A DNA stretch of 64,000 bases from Paenibacillus faecalis (GCF_900289175.1 NZ_LT985747.1:1536096-1600095); one strand, 5' to 3'; positions 26,806 to 36,676 are shown, counted from the first letter of the stretch. Program-made: numbers and translations. The notes: generated by a model not told the origin, from the letters alone.

Positions 26806-27927
26806 TCAACGGCAAATAGGCTTATTTATTGCCCTCCAAAAATCAGGTCCGTAATCCCTGTTCTCAATAACAACCTGTAAATCACAGTCCGATAATTCCT
26901 CTCCAACGGTCAGCCGATTTACTTTGTTATAAATAGGAGAGCCAAAAGAGAACTCCACCTGCCTAGCATCTAAATCAAACAATATAGAATGGACCGTTCC
27001 AAAATTTTGTCTATAATTGTGCACAGTTAGCCCCTCAGGATACTCTTTTAACGTTAAATTTCGCAGGTCGTTCTTCGAAATGAAATCATTGCTTGTGAAC
27101 ATATCGTTCATTAAGTTGTACCGTATGCTAGACTGCTCCAACATCCCGCTTTCTCTTCGCGAAATATGAGGAAAGAGCGCATGATTCGTTGCAATCATGA
27201 ACCCTGCTTTATGATCAGCTCTTTCCACCGCTTTTTCCCCATCATAAGTTGCTATTAAAGCAGCGTTCCCCTTAGCATCGGCTAAAAGCAAATTCATGTT
27301 GGCTCCAATAGGCATATCCTCTAAATAAGTAATGGCTTCCTCAACATCCTTACAATTTTCCAGCAAAGCTCTGACGATCACCATAAACTGCAGTCCTTTT
27401 ACAACAGGCTTTTTCATCCCCGGATGGTTTCCAATCGGTATACCGCATGAAGCGAAAGCTACACAAAATCCCTTTTCATTTAACCCTTCGCTTCGTCCGA
27501 AACAAGAAACGGAAAAGCCGGTATGACTGTATTTCCCCTTCACTTTTGTTGAACATAATCTCATATCAGATATCACAGGGGATAGATCATAGTTTCTAAG
27601 AACATAGGTTTTTCGATCATTTGTTTTCGTCGGTAAAACCGCTCCAATACTACATCCTCCAGGCTGGAGCAAAGCTTCATCAAAAAAAGCAAGAAACCTG
27701 GGTTTTACCCCCAGTGCGTCTGCAAAGCCTTGCAGTTCTTCGTTTAAACCTGGACAATATTGGTTCATTAACTGTCTCATTTCATTAAGTTTTGTCTCCC
27801 CTACTGGCATAGACGATAAAATTGCCTGCATTGCATCTTCATTCTTTTTCACCTCATCCCCTTGCCTGCTGCCAATCTCGTAACTGCTGCCTTCAAGCCA
27901 AGAAAAATAAGTCTGCATTGAATTCAT
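26806..27927 (-). CDS. C45-type autoproteolytic acyltransferase/hydrolase (Ntn fold)
   Basis: 373 aa from ATG 27927, with GGGGGAGAG upstream. The Ntn-hydrolase pattern includes the nucleophile Cys in PGGCSIGAV (~residue 108), RNYDLSP, GLNEKGFCVAF and ATNHALFPHISRRES. The family contains acyl-CoA:6-aminopenicillanic acid acyltransferase and related amidases. It could acylate or deacylate a small molecule. The MerR and GNAT genes lie just upstream on the same strand. Confidence 0.85.
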   Translation of the reverse strand: MNSMQTYFSWLEGSSYEIGSRQGDEVKKNEDAMQAILSSMPVGETKLNEMRQLMNQYCPGLNEELQGFADALGVKPRFLAFFDEALLQPGGCSIGAVLPTKTNDRKTYVLRNYDLSPVISDMRLCSTKVKGKYSHTGFSVSCFGRSEGLNEKGFCVAFASCGIPIGNHPGMKKPVVKGLQFMVIVRALLENCKDVEEAITYLEDMPIGANMNLLLADAKGNAALIATYDGEKAVERADHKAGFMIATNHALFPHISRRESGMLEQSSIRYNLMNDMFTSNDFISKNDLRNLTLKEYPEGLTVHNYRQNFGTVHSILFDLDARQVEFSFGSPIYNKVNRLTVGEELSDCDLQVVIENRDYGPDFWRAINKPICR

Positions 27928-28032
27928 ACTCGCTCTCCCCCAGTTCAAATGAATAACGTTTGTATAAAAAGAATAAACCCTCCAGCAGGTGGAGAGTTTA
28001 GCCGCTTTTTCATAAATGCTATTGTTCATTCA

Positions 28033-28881
28033 CTATTCATTCTTAACAACGGGTATACATATTTTGGTGATAAAATCTGATGGATGTAGGGATAAATCTG
28101 GTCGTATGTCTCCAACCTTGAAGTCAGATGGAACAAGACCTTTTTCATAAATCTCAAACGCTTTCCCTGACTGCGTCAAATTCTGTTCCTCAATCCAGTT
28201 TTTCAACTTTTCATAACCTGCGCTCAGCTCTGAATATGGACCTTTAACCATCAGACATCCATATGTACCAGCGGGTAAAATTCGGCAACCGTCCATTTTA
28301 TCGGAATCTTTGATCGGAAGAAGCAGCTCGACGTCTACCTCTTGTTGGTCTAAAAATCTTTCATGAAAAATGGCCATTAGCTTGCCTGTTACGACAAGTT
28401 GAAAAGCGTACACTCGATCAAACAACTTTCTCACCAAATCATCGATAAATTGGACTTTTATGTTCTCACGAATCGTATACACCTGTATTTCCTCCCGCTT
28501 TTCCATAAAACAATCGGATAAAAAAGGTCCTGGGAGGATCGAAGCCCCTCTATCGATTTGTGTTTTCAAACGGTCCATGTCTTCGATTTGTTTCGCAATT
28601 TGCTGTTTGAGTTCCTCGAGTTCATCAATCTTATGCTCCAATATACTTTGCCATTTTTCACGATCCGCGCTATCCATAAATTCCTTTATATTCGCCAAGG
28701 AGATATGACAGCTTCTTAGCAGCATAATTTTTTTCACCGTTTGTATGTGGTCATAATCATAATATCGATAGTTCGTTTCAGGATCTATATAGGATGGTTT
28801 AAGCAATCCAATGTCGCTATAGTAACGCAGTGTTTTTACAGGAACATTACATATTTCGGAAAATCTCCCGATGGAATACAC
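28033..28881 (-). CDS. MerR-family activator with GyrI-like effector domain
   Basis: 282 aa beginning (GTG) YSIGRFSEICNVPVKTLRYYSDIGLLKPSYIDPETNYRYYDYDHIQTVKKI, a clear MerR helix-turn-helix. A coiled coil (~75-110) follows, then a GyrI/BmrR-type ligand domain (VDVELLLPIKD ... ILPAGTYGCLMVKGPYSEL). It resembles multidrug-sensing BmrR. It lies 2 bp downstream of a GNAT gene and upstream of the C45 gene; these three may form a small detoxification operon. Confidence 0.93.
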   Translation of the reverse strand: MYSIGRFSEICNVPVKTLRYYSDIGLLKPSYIDPETNYRYYDYDHIQTVKKIMLLRSCHISLANIKEFMDSADREKWQSILEHKIDELEELKQQIAKQIEDMDRLKTQIDRGASILPGPFLSDCFMEKREEIQVYTIRENIKVQFIDDLVRKLFDRVYAFQLVVTGKLMAIFHERFLDQQEVDVELLLPIKDSDKMDGCRILPAGTYGCLMVKGPYSELSAGYEKLKNWIEEQNLTQSGKAFEIYEKGLVPSDFKVGDIRPDLSLHPSDFITKICIPVVKNE

Positions 28882-28882
28882 G

Positions 28883-29368
28883 TTATGATCCTTTCAACGA
28901 AAGTTTCATTATAAATTGCTCACCAAGTGGCCCCATTTTTCTCTTACCTGTGTCTACAAAACATACTCTTGAATATAGCCGTTGAGCCGGGAGATTTTTA
29001 TGATTCACAGCTAAGACGATTTCATCACAATTAGGAAATTCTGATTTAACAAAATCACTTAATAACAGCATACCTTGCTTGGCATAACCTTTTCCTTGTT
29101 TCACATGATTAATTGATAATGCAGTTAACAGCATAGCTTTTGGATTATTTGAATACTCTTTTACGCGTTCAGTTGAATGTAATAAAAAGAAACCTACAGG
29201 TTCATGATCACTGACAATAACAATCCGATGCTGCCCTTCTGCACCCTCTAACATCTCGCTTGGCAATGCAGTAAACTGCTCTTGTTCTTCAGGGAGTTCA
29301 AAAGAATGAAGCACTTCCAAATGTTCATCCGAAAACATTTTCATCTCAACATAATCCACTTTTCCCAT
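28883..29368 (-). CDS. GNAT-family N-acetyltransferase
   Basis: 161 aa; acetyl-CoA pyrophosphate loop in HVKQGKGYAKQGMLLL (Q/RxxGxG/A) and the C-terminal NLPAQRLYSRVCFVDTGKR motif. It acetylates an unknown amine. First gene of the GNAT-MerR-C45 run; AAGGAG precedes the ATG. Confidence 0.88.
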   Translation of the reverse strand: MGKVDYVEMKMFSDEHLEVLHSFELPEEQEQFTALPSEMLEGAEGQHRIVIVSDHEPVGFFLLHSTERVKEYSNNPKAMLLTALSINHVKQGKGYAKQGMLLLSDFVKSEFPNCDEIVLAVNHKNLPAQRLYSRVCFVDTGKRKMGPLGEQFIMKLSLKGS

Positions 29369-29433
29369 AGCGTTACTGCTCCTTGGTTTTTATTTGTAAT
29401 CTAACGAGAATTATCGTCATTATTATAGAAATT

Positions 29434-29608
29434 AGCGATCCTTCATAGGGTAAGGCATTAATAAAACACCTAAAACATGCTTAAAATTCAAACCCATCAA
29501 GAACGATACGGAATATGTCAATACATATGTCTATAGTATAATCAACCAACCTAAACACATTTACGAAAAATGATATATCTTTGTTTCAACTTTTACACCC
29601 CTATTTTG
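29434..29608. repeat. Left copy of a ~175-bp imperfect direct repeat flanking the AT-rich island
   Basis: From AGCGATCCTTCATAGGG through TACACCCCTATTTTG this matches 42148-42323 almost base for base in the same orientation. Translated on the minus strand it contains stops (VDYTIDICIDIF... then TAA), so it is a decayed gene fragment. The stretch 29369-29887 otherwise holds only the terminator at 29.62 kb. Confidence 0.9.
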
Positions 29609-29617
29609 AAAAATGAA

Positions 29618-29643
29618 AAAAGTCGCCAAAAAAGGCGACTTAA
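29618..29643 (-). terminator. Terminator of the island operon
   Basis: Minus-strand AAGTCGCC, a T6 loop, GGCGACTT then TTTTTC. It lies ~245 bp past the S9 hydrolase stop and directly beside the left direct repeat. Confidence 0.75.
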
Positions 29644-29887
29644 TAACTAACTGTTCAAAATAAAATCGTGAATATCATATAATTAGCAGGGAGATTCCTA
29701 AGCCTATTAATCGAATTCATAATACCACCAATTAATCCTTAAGATATCACTATGCCCCATAATTATTAGGACATATATTTATTGCGACTATTAACTAATC
29801 AATGAACTTAATGGCCATACGTACGAATTATCTCCAGAAAGAAGTCAAACTCAATATAAAGTGATTCGTTCCGTAAGAAGATATGTG

Positions 29888-31693
29888 TTAATTAGACTTC
29901 TCAATTTTTTCTAAAAACAACTCTATTCTTTTGTAGAAATTAACAATGTTTTTTGATTTAATCAAAGAATGACCTTCGTCAGGAAAGGTGATATATTCCA
30001 CTTTATTGTTATACTTAATAAGTGCATTGTAAAAAATATTAGTATCATCCACATCAATTCTAGGATCTTCTCCACCTTGGAATAATAATAATGGTGCACT
30101 TATCTTATTAACCAAATGTAATGGCGATTTGCTCCACAATTTGCTTTCTTCACCATCAGGATCACCGACTCTAGTATCCAAAAACTCTTTGAAATATGGC
30201 CAATATAAATGGCTCTTCCTCAAGAATGTCACTAAATTAGTCGGAGGTGAATAGGCAATTACTCCACTACATAACTCATATTCATCAGCTGAAGCCATTA
30301 AAGCAGAATACCCTCCATATGACCAACCATAAAAAATAACTTTCTCAACTGAGCAATATCCGTTTTCTATTATAAAATTTATTCCTTGATAAATATCTTG
30401 TTGCATAAATTCTCCCCACTGTTTATTCCCAGCGTCAAAAAATCTCTTTCCGTATCCTGTTGAACCACGATAATTAATCTTCATAAGGGAATATCCACGA
30501 CTTAAAAAAAATTGTTGTTCAGGTTCAAATGTCCAGATATCTCTCGTCCACGGTCCTCCATGTATTTTCACGATAAGAATACGCTTATCCTCAGTGTGAT
30601 TTTTTGGACATGAAATGTAGCCATCAATATATATATCATCAGTCGTTTTGAATGAAAAAGGCTTAGTCTCATTTAATTTATATTTCATAATTTCTGGTCT
30701 AGTATTAAAAAGAAATTTCAAGACACTTTGTTTTCTTGAATAAATATAGTATTGGGGAGGGGTAATATCTGAATAGTTAACAAGTAACCAATACATATCA
30801 TCTATTGTAGTGCTGACTATTTTAAAGCAACCTTTTAGTTTGCTTTTAATCAGTTTAAAATCACTTTCAATTTTCCGAGAGATATACGCCCATTCAGGAA
30901 ACTGCTTCTCAACGCATATTGCGAGTAGTTCCGTTTTACTACTATCCAAAATTATTGAATCGGTATCATATTTTAGATCTTCATAGACTAAAAATCTACT
31001 ACCTGATACTAAATCATATTTACTAACTGAAGTAGTATTGGTATATTTATTATCCAAAACAAATAGAGAATTTCCTTCGAGTAGATAATAAGATTCCAGG
31101 CTCTCGGATAATTCAAAGTTCCAAACATCAATTAGTTTACATTCACATTTAGTTTCTGAAAATAGAAACAAGCTTGCCTTTCTCTTGATAATTTTCCCTA
31201 CTACTTCATTGTTACAATCAAATATCCAATCATAAATTTTTCCTTCATAGTTTTCCTCAATAACATCATAACTTTTAGTATTAATATCGAGCCTTACCAA
31301 ACATGGATATATCAGATCAGCCTTGGTAACCTTTATAAAAATTAGATAAGGATCTACCAGATTATATGCTTGTATTTCAATATGACAATTATTATACGGA
31401 GAGATATCAGTTATTTCACCTGATTCCAAGCATAATAAATAGAGTCTAAATTTTTCGTTCCCATTATTATCTGATAATATGAATATATTTTTACTATTAA
31501 AGCACCAAAAGTAATCTCTTATAACACCATCAAAATGGTAAGTCTGAAACAAACTTGATGTACTTACACTCTTAACTATAATAGAATTAATAGATTCTAA
31601 ATGTGAGAGGTATGATATATAACTACCGTCCGGGGATAAGCGGGGCATTAAAGAGGACGATCTATTGAATAAAACATCAATTGGTAGTATCAC
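29888..31693 (-). CDS. S9-family prolyl oligopeptidase-like serine hydrolase
   Basis: About 601 aa starting at GTG 31693 (VILPIDVLFNRSSSLMPRLSPDGSYISYLS), with GGAAGGAGAG upstream. The N-terminal ~330 residues form a beta-propeller. The C-terminal alpha/beta hydrolase has VKIHGGPWTRD (oxyanion), YGWSYGGYSALM (Ser nucleophile, ~448), Asp in GGEDPRIDV and His in PDEGHSL. Such enzymes cleave short peptides, often after Pro or acyl-amino acids. There is no signal peptide. It is last in the island and very AT-rich. It may process or inactivate the twin Pro-rich 22-aa peptides. Confidence 0.9.
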   Translation of the reverse strand: MILPIDVLFNRSSSLMPRLSPDGSYISYLSHLESINSIIVKSVSTSSLFQTYHFDGVIRDYFWCFNSKNIFILSDNNGNEKFRLYLLCLESGEITDISPYNNCHIEIQAYNLVDPYLIFIKVTKADLIYPCLVRLDINTKSYDVIEENYEGKIYDWIFDCNNEVVGKIIKRKASLFLFSETKCECKLIDVWNFELSESLESYYLLEGNSLFVLDNKYTNTTSVSKYDLVSGSRFLVYEDLKYDTDSIILDSSKTELLAICVEKQFPEWAYISRKIESDFKLIKSKLKGCFKIVSTTIDDMYWLLVNYSDITPPQYYIYSRKQSVLKFLFNTRPEIMKYKLNETKPFSFKTTDDIYIDGYISCPKNHTEDKRILIVKIHGGPWTRDIWTFEPEQQFFLSRGYSLMKINYRGSTGYGKRFFDAGNKQWGEFMQQDIYQGINFIIENGYCSVEKVIFYGWSYGGYSALMASADEYELCSGVIAYSPPTNLVTFLRKSHLYWPYFKEFLDTRVGDPDGEESKLWSKSPLHLVNKISAPLLLFQGGEDPRIDVDDTNIFYNALIKYNNKVEYITFPDEGHSLIKSKNIVNFYKRIELFLEKIEKSN

Positions 31694-31794
31694 AATTCTC
31701 TCCTTCCACAAGTTTGTTGAACTACTTTCAATATCCAGAATACATTTACATATAATACCGGACAGCTCTATTGTTTGTTAAAAATAGAATATTA

Positions 31795-32568
31795 TCAGAA
31801 AATTGTTGGGACAGCACCGCCATCAACTTTCCAACTTACTCCATTAACTTCACTTTTACATAAAAATTCAATAGTATCAAATACAGTTTCTAATGGGGTT
31901 AGTTTTTCTGAAGTATTAAATGGGTATGCTCCATTCAACGTTGCGCTAACTGTTTCAGAAAATGATACGTTATTTTTTTTAGCAGTATTCAGGTAATTTT
32001 CCACATAATAATCAGTTGCTAATGGACCTAAAAGTAAAGAATTAATTGTAACACTGGTGTTTTTTAATGACTGCGCAAGTGCCCTAGATATATTTAGCAA
32101 TGCCGATTTACTACTTGCATATGCCGCTATTTCTGGTCTAACTTGAATAGATGACTCTGTATTTATCATTATGATTTTCCCAATGTCTCTTAAAAGCATA
32201 CTAGGGATAACTTCTTGAGTAATTATAAAAGGTGCGACAGTATTTACATTATAATGAGATAGTAGATCCCTATAATCTAAATCCATAATGTCGCAACTTT
32301 CAAAGTGACAGGCATTGTTTATTAGAATGTCTACTGGACCATAATACCTTAATATTTCTTGCATTTTTTTTCGTAAATTTGCTACATCGTTAAAATCGTA
32401 TTGTACATAAATAGAATTATCGTATTCTTTAAGATAAGAACTCTCGATATTCCTCCTACCCATTGCAATAACCTTAATATCATTATTAAGTAGTTTTTTC
32501 GTAATGAATTCCCCTAATCCGTCTGTAGCTCCAGTTACAATAACAACTTTATCTTTCCAAATACTCAC
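31795..32568 (-). CDS. Short-chain dehydrogenase/reductase
   Basis: 257 aa from GTG 32568, with GGGAGGC upstream. Rossmann motif VTGATDGLGEF, NNAC (NNAG-type), catalytic Ser in MINTESS and Tyr-Lys in YASSK, and a C-terminal VDGGAVPTIF. NAD(P)H-dependent oxidoreductase of unknown substrate; a tailoring role in the island is inferred. Confidence 0.92.
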   Translation of the reverse strand: MSIWKDKVVIVTGATDGLGEFITKKLLNNDIKVIAMGRRNIESSYLKEYDNSIYVQYDFNDVANLRKKMQEILRYYGPVDILINNACHFESCDIMDLDYRDLLSHYNVNTVAPFIITQEVIPSMLLRDIGKIIMINTESSIQVRPEIAAYASSKSALLNISRALAQSLKNTSVTINSLLLGPLATDYYVENYLNTAKKNNVSFSETVSATLNGAYPFNTSEKLTPLETVFDTIEFLCKSEVNGVSWKVDGGAVPTIF

Positions 32569-32650
32569 ATAAAAGCCTCCCGCATCAAGATATTTGTTCA
32601 ATTATTATTTCCTTCTATCTTATAAGTTCAGTTATGTCTCTAGTGATGTA

Positions 32651-34618
32651 TTATACTGATTTATCCTTTAACCCTTTGGTTAAACTCAATAAGTATTCTG
32701 ATCTGTCTAACGGATTAAAACCGCTTCTTTTTTTAATAGGTAACTCGTTTTTATTAATAATCTCCCGAAATGAAAAAGGTTCTGATATAAAATTCCCTTC
32801 TCCCTCGGCTAAATTCTTAATTTTTTTATTAATTTTATTGATCTCCGAAACAGGGACAGTTCCTTTTAGATGTACATTCAAATTTTTACTAGCATGATAA
32901 AGTATTTGAGCTCTTGATTTGATCAAAAACGATACAATTTTATCTAAATTTTTTGAGGTTGTGTATAGATTAAAATAATTGATAGGTTCAAAAATATTAG
33001 TCTCTGCTTTATGCAATGCATGCATAAGTACTATAGGGGTTAGATTTCTAAAATCAGCAGCTGTGCTTATCGGACTTATATAATTCACTTCATAAAGTGT
33101 AACTTTGATACCTTTTACTTCCCATCCATATAACCCCTGCTCCAAAGTTAGTTTTATTGATTCTTCGATGGCATTATAAAATGCTTGAGGTAGAGCTCCT
33201 TTCTCAGTAAGAATTTCATATTCAAAGTCCTTCCGATCAAAAGAAGGTTCTACTTTCAATCCAATAGTAGCAATAAAAGGATTGTGACTATCTCCTATTT
33301 TTTCAATATGTCTTCCTTCTCCAATAGGTTTCTCAATATAAACTATGCTCGTCTCTCCAAATTGAACTTGCAAATTATAATCTTCTTCTAAAGTATGATG
33401 TATAAATTCCTTTTGTATTTCTCCAAAAATACGAAGCTTAATTGAATTATTTATGGGATCTTTTGATATGTGAATATTGGGATCGGCATTACTCAATGAT
33501 TTTAGAATAATAAATAATTTATTTTCTTCACTTGGATCCTTTGATCTAACTGAAACCTCCATATTGGGTTGTGTAAACTTAATTTTTTTTATTAATTCGG
33601 TATCATAACCAAGAACATCTCCAATATTAAGATCAGAGTTATGAATAACACCAATATCATTACAAGCAATCATATCGGTCTCTACTAGTTTCCCACGTTC
33701 TAATTTACTTAACTTTTTTATTTTCAGTAATCCTGAATTGACACCGTGATTACTAATTACATTAACTATATCACCTCTATTGATACACCCTGCGAACAAA
33801 CGAAAAAAACACTTGTTATTGGCAGCTAGTAATGAATTTTCCTTCTTAAACACGAGACCTGAAAGCAGGACATTTTGTCTCTTATTTATGGGAATATAAT
33901 CAGAAATAGCTTGCAATAATTCAACTATTCCCACACCGTTGATAGCAGAACCTATAATTACAGGCGAAACCATGCAAAGACTAACTTGATTTTTAAACTC
34001 TTCATAAATCATTTTGGATTTTATTTCTCCATGTTGCATGAATTCAGAGATCAATTCATCATTATTTACAGATAAAATATCAACTAATTCTAATTCTAAG
34101 GAAGACCAGTCTTTTTTCTTTATCTTAATTTTGTTTTTTTCTAATATCTCTAAGTTGTATAAATTAATGACATGTATAAAATCCTTTAGCTGCTGAATTA
34201 CCTTATTTACATCAGCACCTGTGCGATCTAATTTATTTATAAAAATGATAGTAGGGATTTTTAATTTAATTAAAGAATCAAGTATTATCTTTGTTTGAGC
34301 TTGAATTCCTTCTACTCCCGAAACAACGAGTACTGCACCATCTAAAACAACTAGCGATCTCTCTACTTCTGAAATAAAATCTGCATGACCAGGAGTGTCA
34401 ATAAGATTTATTTTTATATCATTAAAATAGAAAGAAATCGGAGAAGCTTTTATTGTTATCCCCCTTCGTCTTTCTATATTTAAAGAATCAGTTTGTGTAT
34501 CCCCATTATCGACTTTACCAACTTTTTTTATTGTTTTTGTTTGGTAAAGTAAATTTTCCGTTAACGACGTCTTACCAGCATCAACATGAGCAACAATTGC
34601 TATATTTAAATATTTCAT
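32651..34618 (-). CDS. TetM-type ribosomal protection GTPase
   Basis: 655 aa, an EF-G paralogue of the tetracycline ribosomal protection class. GTPase motifs are AHVDAGKTSL (G1), RRGITI (G2), DTPGHADF (G3), NKLDRT (G4) and SAINGVG (G5). Near the C-terminus, NYISPISTAADFRNLTPIVL aligns with the TetM domain-IV loop (YSPVSTPADFR) that enters the decoding centre. Such proteins eject ribosome-bound drugs. Within this island it probably protects the producer. It is divergent from TetM/TetO by eye, so a target other than tetracycline is plausible. AAGGAAG precedes the ATG. Confidence 0.93.
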   Translation of the reverse strand: MKYLNIAIVAHVDAGKTSLTENLLYQTKTIKKVGKVDNGDTQTDSLNIERRRGITIKASPISFYFNDIKINLIDTPGHADFISEVERSLVVLDGAVLVVSGVEGIQAQTKIILDSLIKLKIPTIIFINKLDRTGADVNKVIQQLKDFIHVINLYNLEILEKNKIKIKKKDWSSLELELVDILSVNNDELISEFMQHGEIKSKMIYEEFKNQVSLCMVSPVIIGSAINGVGIVELLQAISDYIPINKRQNVLLSGLVFKKENSLLAANNKCFFRLFAGCINRGDIVNVISNHGVNSGLLKIKKLSKLERGKLVETDMIACNDIGVIHNSDLNIGDVLGYDTELIKKIKFTQPNMEVSVRSKDPSEENKLFIILKSLSNADPNIHISKDPINNSIKLRIFGEIQKEFIHHTLEEDYNLQVQFGETSIVYIEKPIGEGRHIEKIGDSHNPFIATIGLKVEPSFDRKDFEYEILTEKGALPQAFYNAIEESIKLTLEQGLYGWEVKGIKVTLYEVNYISPISTAADFRNLTPIVLMHALHKAETNIFEPINYFNLYTTSKNLDKIVSFLIKSRAQILYHASKNLNVHLKGTVPVSEINKINKKIKNLAEGEGNFISEPFSFREIINKNELPIKKRSGFNPLDRSEYLLSLTKGLKDKSV

Positions 34619-34914
34619 GCTAGATACTTCCTTTATATATAAAATAAGCTGTTAATTAAGCACACCTTAAAAGGATATTAAGGCATAATAAAAAAACGAC
34701 ATTGATAACAACAATTGGCAGTGTGTTTTATTATTTCTAAAATAATTAAACAAATATAGTTTGTTGTATACTGTGCAAATAATATGGACCATCCTACTAG
34801 ACAGTCCGTGAAACGATAACAGTAATAGTTAACCCCCGTTACAATGGTTGATATCTATTATTTTCGCGGTAAATAATTATTACATGATGTTTCTGGCTAT
34901 CAAGAATAAGATAA
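34619..34914 (-). other. Leader region of the ribosomal protection gene
   Basis: No long gene. On the minus strand a possible 11-aa ORF (34702-34667, MSFFYYALISF) runs into a CCTTAA ... TTAAGG hairpin (34666-34685) ahead of the GTPase ribosome binding site. TTGTAA with a 17-bp spacer and TGTTAT further up is a weak promoter candidate. The short ORF lacks a good ribosome binding site. Confidence 0.3.
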
Positions 34915-35430
34915 TCAATATCTTTTTCTTAACGAAATTTCATTTAGCAATTCTTCAGTAAAATGGTGAATTTTTAACTTCACATGATCATTCATATTGC
35001 TGAGCTCTTTTTCAGATAAAGACAACTGACGATTAATTGTATATGTATGAAAATTCCTCAATATTATGCGCAAAGAATTTAAAGTGTTAGCCCCACAATA
35101 TGAGCTTCCGGAAGTTGATACTATTCCAACAACGATTCCTTTAAGATCGTCTATAACCAAGTGGTCCAAAAAATTCTTTAATGCTCCACTAAATGAGCCA
35201 TGATATTCAGGACTTCCAAAAACTATAGCTTCTGATTGACATATAGTATTCAATTTTTCTTGAAAATTACTATTTCTAGGCTTATCAGGAGTGAACATTT
35301 CCAGATTTAGATCTCTAACACTAAATATGTTAACATCCCCCCCTTTTCCTCGAATGTTTTCCCCTATCATTTCCAATAATAACTTGGTATTCGAATTATC
35401 ACTCATACTACCTGAAATTAACGATATCAT
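34915..35430 (-). CDS. NADPH-dependent FMN reductase
   Basis: 171 aa, flavodoxin-like fold: N-terminal ISGSMSDNSNT (phosphate loop) and the family signature GSPEYHGSFSGALKNFLDHL (~73-92). It supplies reduced flavin or reduces quinones or azo compounds. Its presence between the propeller and GTPase genes suggests a redox step in the island product, though no partner flavin monooxygenase is seen. Confidence 0.92.
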   Translation of the reverse strand: MISLISGSMSDNSNTKLLLEMIGENIRGKGGDVNIFSVRDLNLEMFTPDKPRNSNFQEKLNTICQSEAIVFGSPEYHGSFSGALKNFLDHLVIDDLKGIVVGIVSTSGSSYCGANTLNSLRIILRNFHTYTINRQLSLSEKELSNMNDHVKLKIHHFTEELLNEISLRKRY

Positions 35431-35560
35431 TAAAAAAACAAATCCTTTCTACAAAACCTAATACTCGATATGGCTTACTATTCATCCATTTATATATTTC
35501 TCATTTTAGAAACTTAAGTGTGAGCGATACTTAACACTAATAAAATCAAGAGATTAAGTA

Positions 35561-36676
35561 CTAATTTAAAGATAAATCATGACTGTAATCGTTCACATCT
35601 ACAAATGTCAAAAAGTAAAAAGCTCCCCAATTTGATCCTATAGCCATATAGCCATTACTTGAGATCCCAGGTGCTGAGTGTACACCACGCGGAAATTTCT
35701 TTTTCCAGATTTCCTGACCATTTAGATGGTCCACACAATATAAGCATTCTTCTAAAGTGACATAAACAAAATTACCATCTGGTAAGACTGTTAAAGGAGT
35801 ATACAACATTTTTTTCCCATCATTATACTTTTTCCATACTAGACTTCCATTAAGAATATTTAGAGCATACATATAACCATCATCACTTCCAATTGCAACG
35901 GTTCCATTACTTATTGCCGCGGAAGTATTAACCGGTCCCCCTGTTTCATATTCCCATAGAATATCTCCATTTTCAGTATTGAATCCATATATCAAATTAC
36001 CATTGGAGCCAATTACACCAATTTTATTTTCATAATCTAGGGCAGGGGTTGAATCCACATCCCCATTTGTACTGAAAGTCCAAAGTTCTTGCCCATTGTT
36101 ATTAATGCAAATAACTTTTTCTCCAGTTCCAAATATAATGTCATTTGATTCGGTTAATGAAGGTGAGCTGTAGATATCCTCTTCAATCTGTTCGTTATAA
36201 ATTTTACTCCATAAACATTCACCAGTATTAGTATCCAAAGCATATACATGATGATCATAGCAGGTAACAAAAACCACTGATTTACAGTGGCTTACTGTAG
36301 GAGTTGAATGTATTCGATCCTTTGCTTTAAACTCCCACTCAATCTCTCCAACAATATTAATTCTACGTAATATGCCATCCTCCCCACCTAATATGAAGCT
36401 TTTCTCATTTATTATCGCTGGAGAACTGTAAATAGGACTTGTCAACTTCAATTCCCAATCCAGGTTCATTTTTTTTAGGTTATAACATCTTAGAATATGA
36501 TCCCAACCACCTATAACGACTGTATATTCATTAACAAAGGAAGGTATGCTCCAAAACTCAGTGGGTTTCAGCATTTCACAATAAATTGATGGTTCAATTC
36601 TATAATTAACTTTAGTTGACCAGTTAAAATTCCAACTTCGTAAATCCATCTTATTTTTATACCAGTATTTTTTCAT
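35561..36676 (-). CDS. PQQ-binding-like beta-propeller protein
   Basis: 371 aa of repeated blades: ...YSSPAIINEKSFILGGEDGILRRIN, HSTPTVSHCKSVVFVTCYDHHVYALDTNTGECLW, VDSTPALDYENKIGVIGSNGNLIYGFNTENGDILWEY, NTSAAISNGTVAIGSDDGYMYALN. Seven or eight PQQ/BamB-type repeats with Trp docking motifs. No signal peptide and no dehydrogenase residues, so it is more likely a cytoplasmic scaffold or binding protein than a quinoprotein enzyme. AGGAG precedes the ATG. Confidence 0.88.
   Translation of the reverse strand: MKKYWYKNKMDLRSWNFNWSTKVNYRIEPSIYCEMLKPTEFWSIPSFVNEYTVVIGGWDHILRCYNLKKMNLDWELKLTSPIYSSPAIINEKSFILGGEDGILRRINIVGEIEWEFKAKDRIHSTPTVSHCKSVVFVTCYDHHVYALDTNTGECLWSKIYNEQIEEDIYSSPSLTESNDIIFGTGEKVICINNNGQELWTFSTNGDVDSTPALDYENKIGVIGSNGNLIYGFNTENGDILWEYETGGPVNTSAAISNGTVAIGSDDGYMYALNILNGSLVWKKYNDGKKMLYTPLTVLPDGNFVYVTLEECLYCVDHLNGQEIWKKKFPRGVHSAPGISSNGYMAIGSNWGAFYFLTFVDVNDYSHDLSLN

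Noticed and set aside
29434..29608. Attachment (att) site of an integrative element
   Set aside because: No integrase or tRNA gene lies at either end and the repeats are long, divergent gene fragments; recombination between duplicated sequence fits better.
35561..36676. PQQ-dependent dehydrogenase
   Set aside because: Only propeller blades are visible, without signal peptide, heme or catalytic residues of quinoproteins.
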